NCBI GenBank assembly: GCA_009885595.1
Contig: VFKJ01000106.1
Location: 1 to 18,546, forward strand
Direction: 5' to 3'
DNA length: 18,546 nt
Source: Myxococcales bacterium
Lineage (GTDB): Bacteria > Myxococcota > Myxococcia > Myxococcales > Myxococcaceae
Both the position numbers and the translations under genes were made by a program. The first letter of the stretch is position 1, and each line of letters starts with the position of its first letter. This document shows, piece by piece, positions 13,785-18,546 of this stretch. The notes under the pieces are model-generated. The model saw only the letters and a list, made by a program, of their open reading frames with translations. It did not search any database and had not been told where the DNA came from.

Positions 13785-14389
13785 GGCTCGCCCCGCTTCA
13801 ATTTCACCACCACCTCGGTGAAGTCCTGGCGGGCGCGGTTGAGGCGCGAGCGCACGGTGTTCACCGGACAGTCGACCAGCTCGGCAATCTCCTCGGGCCT
13901 CATGCCCAACAGCTCGTGGTACACGAAGACTGACGCCTTCTCTTCGCTTAAGGTCGCCAGCGCCTTCTGCACCAGCACCGCGGCCTGCTTCACCTGCGCC
14001 GCGCGCTCGGGGTCGTGCCGTTCGTCGGTCGAGTGCTCCGGCACTTCGTCGGTCTGCTCTTCCTTGCGGCGGCGCTTGCCGCGCAGGTGCATCAGGCCGA
14101 CGTTGACGCACACCCGGTGGAGGAAGGTGGAGACGCGGGAATCGCCCCGGTAGGTCTTCAGCGCCCGCATCAGCTGGATGTAGGACTCCTGGACCAGGTC
14201 TTCGAGGTCGGGGCTGTGGCCCACCACCCGGTACAGAACGCGCCACGCCTGTTCGCGTGTCCGCTCGTAAAGCTGTGTAAACGCAAGACCTTCCCCGTCC
14301 CGCGCAGCCAGGGCGAGCGTACGAAGAGGGTCAGCCACCGCGGCGAGGTCGTTCGGCATGTACCTGGAGGGGAAGGCGACGGCCGTCAT
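13781..14389 (-). CDS. ECF-type RNA polymerase sigma factor paired with FecR anti-sigma
   Basis: The product has 202 residues from the ATG at 14387-14389. Region 2 (about 25-95) contains FTQLYERTREQAWRVLYRVV, DLEDLVQESYIQLMRAL and STFLHRVCVNVGLMHLRGKR. A short charged linker follows, then region 4 (about 135-190) with LATLSEEKASVFVYHELLGM and the helix-turn-helix CPVNTVRSRLNRARQDF. Starts at GTG 14426-14428 or ATG 14357-14359 are possible; none has a convincing ribosome binding site. It is coupled through ATGA to the zinc-finger FecR gene and divergent from the DUF2891 gene. Confidence 0.92.
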   Translation of the reverse strand: MTAVAFPSRYMPNDLAAVADPLRTLALAARDGEGLAFTQLYERTREQAWRVLYRVVGHSPDLEDLVQESYIQLMRALKTYRGDSRVSTFLHRVCVNVGLMHLRGKRRRKEEQTDEVPEHSTDERHDPERAAQVKQAAVLVQKALATLSEEKASVFVYHELLGMRPEEIAELVDCPVNTVRSRLNRARQDFTEVVVKLKRGEP

Positions 14390-14446
14390 GACACCCGTTG
14401 GTTGCCGGGGGCAAGGCCGTTGATCCACACCTTATTACTGCGGGCG

Positions 14447-14462
14447 CCCCGCTCGGGCGGGG
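14447..14462. other. Short GC hairpin in divergent intergenic region
   Basis: CCCCGC (14447-14452) and GCGGGG (14457-14462) form a 6-base stem with a TCGG tetraloop, 13 bases before the DUF2891 start and in the region that should hold the promoters of both divergent genes. It may be leader structure or an operator half; no consensus is recognised. Confidence 0.25.
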
Positions 14463-14475
14463 AGACTGCTCACCC

Positions 14476-15543
14476 ATGCGCCTCACCGTCCTGGCAGTGC
14501 TGGTCACCGGGCTCCTCGCGCGCGCGGACTTCGACGCCGTGGCGGCGGCCCGCTTCGCGAAGCTCGCGCTCGACTGCGTGCACAAGGAGTATCCGAACAA
14601 GCTCGCCCACGTTCTCCATGACGCGAAGGACGTGAAGCCTCCGCGCTTACTCACGCCGGCCTTCTACGGCTGTTACGACTGGCACTCCTCGGTGCACGGG
14701 CACTGGTTGCTGGCGCGGCTCGCGCGCACCTTCCCTGACGCTCCGTTCGCGGCCGCCGCGAGGAAGGCGTTGGGGCAGAGCCTCACGGCGAAGAACCTCG
14801 CGGCGGAGCTCAAGTACTTCGAGGGGCCGGGCCGGGTGAGCTTCGAGCGGCCGTATGGGCTCGCGTGGTTGCTGCAGTTGTCGGCGGAGCTGCGGGAGTG
14901 GAATGCGCCCGAGGCGCAGGCGTGGGCGAAGGCGCTCGAGCCGTTGGTGCGCGCGGCGGTGGCGCGGTTGTCGGCGTGGTTGCCGAAGCTGTCGCGGCCG
15001 ATTCGGGTCGGTGAGCATGATCAGACGGCGTTCGCGTTCGGGCTCGTGTTCGACTGGGCGCGCGGTGCTCAGGACGAGGCGCTGCTTCGGCTGCTGAGCG
15101 AGCGGGTCGAGCTCTATTACGGCAAGGATCGCGAGTGCCCGATCTCGTACGAGCCGTCGGGGCAGGACTTTCTGTCTGCGTGCCTTGCCGAGGCCGACCT
15201 GATGCGGCGTCTGTTCGCGCCGGTGCAGTACGCGAAGTGGCTGCGGGCGTTTCTTCCCGGCATTCCGGAGTCGGTGACGAAGCCGTGGCTCACGCCCGAG
15301 GTGGTGACGGATCGGGCGGACCCCAAGCTCGCGCACCTCGATGGGCTCAACTTGTCGCGCGCGTGGATGTTGGAGGGGATCGTGGCTGGGCTGCCGGCGG
15401 AGGATCCCCGCGTCGGTGCGCTGGGCGCCGCGGCGCTCGCGCATCGGGTGGCCGGGCTCGAGTCAGTGACCGGCGAGCACTACGAGGGCGGGCATTGGCT
15501 CGGCAGCTTCGCGGTGTACCTCGTCACCTCGCGCGGGAAGTGA
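14476..15543 (+). CDS. DUF2891 family exported protein
   Basis: The 355-residue product starts at ATG 14476, with GGGGAG about 11 bases upstream. A signal peptide (MRLTVLAVLVTGLLARA) is followed by the mature domain. PAFYGCYDWHSSVHGHW at 61-77 and GEHYEGGHWLGSFAVYLVT near the C-terminus are the marks of DUF2891, a family of helical proteins of unknown function, possibly an alpha/alpha-toroid. The His/Asp cluster DWHSSVHGHW suggests an active site or metal site. An upstream in-frame extension to 14398 lacks support because it precedes the signal peptide. From about 14860 codon use shifts to G-ending codons (GCG, CGG, TTG), unlike the C-ending preference elsewhere. Confidence 0.85.
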   Translation: MRLTVLAVLVTGLLARADFDAVAAARFAKLALDCVHKEYPNKLAHVLHDAKDVKPPRLLTPAFYGCYDWHSSVHGHWLLARLARTFPDAPFAAAARKALGQSLTAKNLAAELKYFEGPGRVSFERPYGLAWLLQLSAELREWNAPEAQAWAKALEPLVRAAVARLSAWLPKLSRPIRVGEHDQTAFAFGLVFDWARGAQDEALLRLLSERVELYYGKDRECPISYEPSGQDFLSACLAEADLMRRLFAPVQYAKWLRAFLPGIPESVTKPWLTPEVVTDRADPKLAHLDGLNLSRAWMLEGIVAGLPAEDPRVGALGAAALAHRVAGLESVTGEHYEGGHWLGSFAVYLVTSRGK

Positions 15544-15547
15544 GCCT

Positions 15548-16366
15548 CTAGCGGACGCTGCTGAACCAGAGTTCCTGCAGGGGCGGGGGAACGATCAGCT
15601 TCCATTTCGAGATGATGGCGTCGCGTTTCGTTCGCTGCTTGCGCGCGAAGTAGGTCGGCACCTGCACGCCGTGCTGGTGCAGCTTCCCGATCTCCTCGTT
15701 CATGAGTTCGAAGCGCGCGCAGGTCAGGAAGAACGCGAGGCGCGACACGGCCAGTCGATTGCGGAGCTTGATCGCGTAGTCGATCAGTTGGCTCGCCTTG
15801 ACCGTCTTGACCGAGTCCTTGAACACCTCGAGCAACTCCAACGGCTCCGGCGCGCGCTCGAGCAAGGCGACGCAGTCGACCAGGGTCGCGACCACACTCG
15901 TCACGCGCACCTTCTCGCCCTCGCGCAGATGTTCTTCGGTGTTCCTATGCGAGGGCAGCTCCTTCACGCGGATCGGGCGATAGATGACCTCGTTGAAGGT
16001 GGTGATCGAGGTCCGCTCCGTCGTCATGAAGCTGATCTGATGGCCCAGTCCCGTCAGCTTGTGGAACGACAGCGCGCCGTCGTGCGAGATGACGACCGGG
16101 TCGGTCAGCTTCGAGGCGATGAGCCAGGGATCGATGAAGTCTTTCGGGTGCGCGTAGAGGCCGCGTCGGATGCGAAGGATGCGTTCCTTCTTCACGTGGT
16201 AGTCGAGGGTGTCGACCGCTCGCTTCGGCTTCCGGCCCATGCGCCGGTACGCGGCCTTCAGCTCGTCGAGCGTGAAGACCGGGTGCCGGGCGATGAAATC
16301 GATCGGAGCGAGTTCTCCATCCTCTTCGAGGCGCGGGAATTTTCGGGTCACTTGCCAAGGATACAC
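15548..16366 (-). CDS. AbiEi-type antitoxin/transcriptional regulator (type IV toxin-antitoxin)
   Basis: From GTG 16364-16366, with GAGG five bases upstream, the product has 272 residues; an in-frame GTG at 16441 is an alternative but would place the likely operator inside the gene. A winged-helix N-terminus (about 15-75) shows FIARHPVFTLDELKAAYRRM and RILRIRRGLYAHP. The AbiEi core follows: DPWLIASKLTDPVVISHDGA, LSFHKLTGLGHQ and VRVTSVVATLVDCVALLERA. AbiEi represses the abiE operon and neutralises the nucleotidyltransferase toxin AbiEii. No AbiEii gene is adjacent: five bases after its stop is the end of the convergent DUF2891 gene. Base composition is visibly less GC-rich than its neighbours, suggesting transfer. 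Confidence 0.8.
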   Translation of the reverse strand: MYPWQVTRKFPRLEEDGELAPIDFIARHPVFTLDELKAAYRRMGRKPKRAVDTLDYHVKKERILRIRRGLYAHPKDFIDPWLIASKLTDPVVISHDGALSFHKLTGLGHQISFMTTERTSITTFNEVIYRPIRVKELPSHRNTEEHLREGEKVRVTSVVATLVDCVALLERAPEPLELLEVFKDSVKTVKASQLIDYAIKLRNRLAVSRLAFFLTCARFELMNEEIGKLHQHGVQVPTYFARKQRTKRDAIISKWKLIVPPPLQELWFSSVR

Positions 16367-16380
16367 GAACACCTCAAATA

Positions 16381-16408
16381 GTTGTCCTTTTCCTGCACCT
16401 TCGACAAC
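16381..16408 (-). promoter_or_regulatory. Candidate AbiEi operator (inverted repeat)
   Basis: GTTGTC (16381-16386) and GACAAC (16403-16408) form an inverted repeat with centres 22 bases apart, about two helical turns, just upstream of the AbiEi start in a locally AT-richer stretch. AbiEi proteins are known to autorepress by binding inverted repeats in their promoter. The half-sites are only six bases, so this is a candidate only. Confidence 0.35.
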
Positions 16409-16596
16409 GATCCAGAAAAGGCGCGCGGCTGGGACGCTCACTGGCCCGAAGCCACGCTGAGCATCGCGACCGGGCCTCGCGCCGAGGGGCCAGCCCGCGC
16501 CGTGCTCGCCGTCTGGTCAACAACCCCACCGCGCTCTTCAAGGCGACTCCCGGCGAATTCCTCCCGCGGATTGCCTTGGCCCGTCATCATGGGCCC
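16409..16596 (+). other. Stretch without a certain gene, possible remnant coding sequence
   Basis: No convincing gene starts here. The LptC-like reading frame stays open upstream and reads NNPTALFKATPGEFLPRIAL just before the LptC start, which looks more protein-like than chance. A second frame (DNDPEKARGWDAHWPEA, from about 16404) is also plausible. The stretch may be the 3' remnant of a gene disrupted when the AbiEi gene arrived, or simply open GC-rich DNA. Confidence 0.2.
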
Positions 16597-17097
16597 GTGC
16601 CGCGTTGCCTTCAGCTCGCCGTGCTGGCGCTGTGCGCCTGCTCCCGGCCTCCCCAGCCGGTGCGCGATCCCTCGCAACCCGATCTCCAGCTCGAGCAGGT
16701 GGCGATTCGATCCTGGTCAGCGAATCAGCTGCAGGTGGTGACCACGGCCCGCCGGCTCGACTTCTTCCGTGAGGTGGGAACTCCGGGCGACGTGATCGCG
16801 TACGACGCGGGCGTGTTGCTGGTCACCGACGGCACCGAGGTGCGTGCTCCGCTGGTGACGGGAAACCTGTTCTCGGGGCAATTCGTGGGGACGGGCGGGG
16901 TGCAGCTCTCGGGCGCGGGTGGATTGCGCGGGCAGACGCCGGTGCTCGCGTTCGATCGCAACGCCGGCCTGGCCTCGTCGGATGCAGGCGTGGTGCTGAC
17001 GCAGCCGGGTTTCGAGCTCGAGGCGAGCGGGTTCTCGTTCGACCTGGCGGAGCAGCACGCGACCTTCGAGCAGGCGAAGACGAAGCTCGGTCGCTAG
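16597..17097 (+). CDS. LptC-like LPS-export protein, predicted lipoprotein
   Basis: GTG at 16597 gives 166 residues with a lipoprotein signal (LAVLALCAC, Cys15). TTG at 16576 is an in-frame alternative that would lengthen the signal. The mature part has the beta-jellyroll rhythm of LptC: LQLEQVAIRSW, LQVVTTARRLDFF, DVIAYDAGVLLVTDGTEV and PVLAFDRNAGLASSDAGVVL, ending with LEASGFSFDLAEQHATFEQ. LptC bridges the LptBFG transporter to LptA in moving lipopolysaccharide across the periplasm. Usual LptC has a bitopic N-terminal helix rather than a lipobox. No lptA or lptB gene is in the window. The assignment is by pattern, not alignment. Confidence 0.62.
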   Translation: MPRCLQLAVLALCACSRPPQPVRDPSQPDLQLEQVAIRSWSANQLQVVTTARRLDFFREVGTPGDVIAYDAGVLLVTDGTEVRAPLVTGNLFSGQFVGTGGVQLSGAGGLRGQTPVLAFDRNAGLASSDAGVVLTQPGFELEASGFSFDLAEQHATFEQAKTKLGR

Positions 17098-17207
17098 CGT
17101 CGCTCGGAGCCCCACCCCGGCGACGCGGCAGGTGCAAAGCGGCCCGAACAGAGGCCCTGAATGGTTTTCCGGCCTGCTGACGGTTGGCGGCTACACTTCG
17201 CCTCCGC

Positions 17208-18047
17208 GTGAGTGACGAGAAGACGAGGCCGAGCGACCCGGGAACCAGCGAGCTGTCGAGGCGGGTCGGCCTGGTGCACCTCGAGCCTGCCGCCGCCATG
17301 GCGCGGCTCGACGAGGTCGCCCACGAAGAGCCCCTGGAGGTGCAGATCGACGGCGCGTCCTTCGCGGTGGTGATGCGCACGCCTGGCCACGACGAGGAGC
17401 TGGGCACCGGCTTTCTCCTCACCGAGGGCGTCATCGGTTCCCTCGCCGACGTCGAGTCGATGCAGCACTGCACCGTGGTCCCCGTTCCCGAGGCGGAGGA
17501 CAACGTGCTGCAGGTGCGCCTGAAGAAGCCCATCGATCTCTCGCGCTTCCGCAGGAACCTCTTCGCCAGCTCGAGCTGCGGCGTGTGCGGCAAGGCGACG
17601 CTGGAGAACGCGCTGCGCACCTCGGGGGCGCTGCAGAGCACGCTGAAGGTTCCCCGCGCGATGATCGCCTCGTTGCCCGCGGTGCTGCGCGCCTCGCAGC
17701 CGGCCTTCGCCAGCACGGGCGGGCTGCACGCGGCGGCGCTCTTCTCCGTGGCGGGCCAGGCGCTCGTCGTGCGCGAAGACGTCGGGCGTCACAACGCGGT
17801 CGACAAGGTGGTGGGTCACGCGCTGCGCGAGGGCTTGCCGCTGGTCGACTGCGTGTTGATGGTCTCGGGCAGGCTCAGCTTCGAGCTGGTGCAGAAGGCG
17901 GTGGCCGCGCGCGTGCCGGTGCTCGCGGGAATCTCGGCGCCCACCTCGCTGGCGGTGCGCATGGCCGAGGCGCTGGGCGTGACGTTGGTGGGCTTCGTTC
18001 GCGAGGGCAGCATGAACGTGTATTCGCACGCGGCGCGCATCACCTGA
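17208..18047 (+). CDS. fdhD: Formate dehydrogenase accessory sulfurtransferase
   Basis: FdhD transfers sulfur from IscS to the molybdenum cofactor, which is needed for formate dehydrogenase activity, in the cytoplasm. The 279-residue product has HEEPLEVQIDG (39-49), the paired-cysteine motif SSCGVCGK (Cys124, Cys127), GGLHAAALF, EDVGRHNAVDKV and SGRLSFELVQKA, followed by ISAPTSLAV. All are diagnostic of the family. Start is GTG 17208; TTG 17184 in frame is less likely. No ribosome binding site is clear. No formate dehydrogenase subunit is in the window, so its client is elsewhere. 110 bases separate it from the LptC-like gene and 46 from the HIT gene downstream. Confidence 0.95.
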   Translation: MSDEKTRPSDPGTSELSRRVGLVHLEPAAAMARLDEVAHEEPLEVQIDGASFAVVMRTPGHDEELGTGFLLTEGVIGSLADVESMQHCTVVPVPEAEDNVLQVRLKKPIDLSRFRRNLFASSSCGVCGKATLENALRTSGALQSTLKVPRAMIASLPAVLRASQPAFASTGGLHAAALFSVAGQALVVREDVGRHNAVDKVVGHALREGLPLVDCVLMVSGRLSFELVQKAVAARVPVLAGISAPTSLAVRMAEALGVTLVGFVREGSMNVYSHAARIT

Positions 18048-18051
18048 TGCT

Positions 18052-18087
18052 CCCTCTCCCCGCGAAGGGAGAGGGTTGGGGAGAGGG
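18052..18087. repeat. Palindromic dispersed repeat, copy 6 (inverted orientation)
   Basis: CCCTCTCCC (18052-18060) pairs with GGGAGAGGG (18067-18075); the third arm TTGGGGAGAGGG follows instead of preceding, so this copy is reversed relative to copies 1-5. It starts four bases after the fdhD stop and its last arm ends six bases before the HIT gene's ATG, where AGAGGG is the only Shine-Dalgarno-like sequence. Confidence 0.8.
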
Positions 18088-18093
18088 CCAACC

Positions 18094-18501
18094 ATGAAGT
18101 GTCCAGCCTGCGAGCTCGACCCCTCGAAGCTTGTCCTGCGTCGCGACGGCTTCCTCCTCCACGCGATCGCGCAGCCGACGCCCGTGAAGGGCTGGCTGGT
18201 GCTCACCAGCGAGCGTCACGCGCGCGCCTGGTACGACCTCACGCCCGAAGAATCGGCGGCGCTCGGGCCCTTCGCGCGCGAGGTGATGCGCGCCCAGCTG
18301 AGCGCGCTGCACGCCGAGCACGTCTACGCCTTCGCCATCGGAGACGTGCTGCAGCACTTCCACCTGCACCTGGTGCCGCGCTTCGCGGAGACGCCTGCCC
18401 ACCACCGCGGCCGCGCCGCCTTCGACGCGCCTGCTTCCGAAGCGGCGCCGCAGGCCGAGGTGGACGCCGCCGTGCGGTCAGTGATGGCCGCGCTCGGCTG
18501 A
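18094..18501 (+). CDS. HIT-family hydrolase
   Basis: The 135-residue product carries the histidine-triad motif QHFHLHLVP near residues 86-94, with an upstream strand GWLVLTSERHARAWYDLTPEE as in HIT proteins that hydrolyse or transfer nucleotidyl groups. The N-terminus has CPAC, a pair of cysteines typical of a small zinc-binding extension in some members. The Asn often found in the 'GNxxGQ..xHxHxHxxP' region is absent: it reads AIGDVLQHFHLH. The ATG at 18094 is preceded by AGAGGG from the palindromic repeat. The exact substrate cannot be read from the sequence. Confidence 0.85.
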   Translation: MKCPACELDPSKLVLRRDGFLLHAIAQPTPVKGWLVLTSERHARAWYDLTPEESAALGPFAREVMRAQLSALHAEHVYAFAIGDVLQHFHLHLVPRFAETPAHHRGRAAFDAPASEAAPQAEVDAAVRSVMAALG

Positions 18502-18502
18502 G

Positions 18503-18546
18503 TCAGCCTTCGTATTCCCGCCGCACCTCGTCGAGCCGCCGCTGCA
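18503..18546 (-). CDS. C-terminal end of a minus-strand gene
   Basis: From the window edge the minus strand reads QRRLDEVRREYEG and stops at TGA (18503-18505). The charged, helical composition is typical of a protein C-terminus, and it would be convergent with the HIT gene, two bases apart. Too short to identify. Confidence 0.4.
   Translation of the reverse strand, partial: QRRLDEVRREYEG

Noticed and set aside
12300..14153. A 617-codon plus-strand open frame
   Set aside because: Antisense shadow of the FecR anti-sigma gene and its sigma factor; no recognisable motif.
13785..14246. N-terminal extension of the FecR anti-sigma reading frame
   Set aside because: The extension overlaps the sigma gene out of frame and is Arg/Pro-rich; the ATG at 13784 with the ATGA overlap and zinc-finger start is far better.

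Overview
The window is very GC-rich, densely packed DNA with long open frames on both strands. It most resembles a myxobacterium (Myxococcota). The reasons are several ECF sigma factors each coupled to a membrane partner, a FecR-type anti-sigma factor, a Ser/Thr-kinase-like protein fused to a MshEN-like domain, many lipoproteins and a trio of PpiC/SurA foldases. The taxonomic call is inference from gene content; there is no rRNA or tRNA to anchor it.

Layout. 1-168 is the C-terminal end of an ice-binding-like (DUF3494) protein, followed by a strong hairpin. From 1223 back to 306 (minus) lies pdxA. Upstream of it on the same strand are an ECF sigma factor with a proline-rich membrane partner (2702-1306) and a SurA-like foldase (3715-2747). 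From 3862 to 6617 (plus) is a second sigma module: an ECF sigma factor, a CpaB-like protein with a duplicated anti-sigma-like N-terminal motif, a second CpaB-like protein, and a 43-residue single-span membrane protein. 8623-6662 (minus) holds two lipoprotein PpiC foldases, preceded on the same strand by a degenerate kinase-MshEN fusion (10680-8692).

From 10803 (plus) come a lipoprotein and a peptidoglycan-binding protein with an L,D-transpeptidase-like C-terminus. A third sigma module, ECF sigma plus zinc-finger FecR anti-sigma, runs 14389-12306 (minus). Then follow a DUF2891 protein (plus), an AbiEi-type antitoxin without its toxin (minus), an LptC-like lipoprotein, FdhD and a HIT-family hydrolase (all plus), and the last codons of a minus-strand gene.

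How it fits together. Foldase-foldase-SurA-pdxA lie in order on the minus strand but are split twice by sigma modules. surA-pdxA is a known linkage in Gram-negative bacteria, so I infer an ancestral envelope-biogenesis/pdxA cluster into which two regulatory modules were inserted. Six copies of a palindromic repeat (CCCTCTCCC / GGGAGAGGG arms) are scattered through the window, five of them in or beside these modules. Two copies lie in frame inside coding sequence. The most novel-looking item is the sigma/CpaB module, which looks like an envelope-sensing regulatory unit built from a pilus-assembly protein family.
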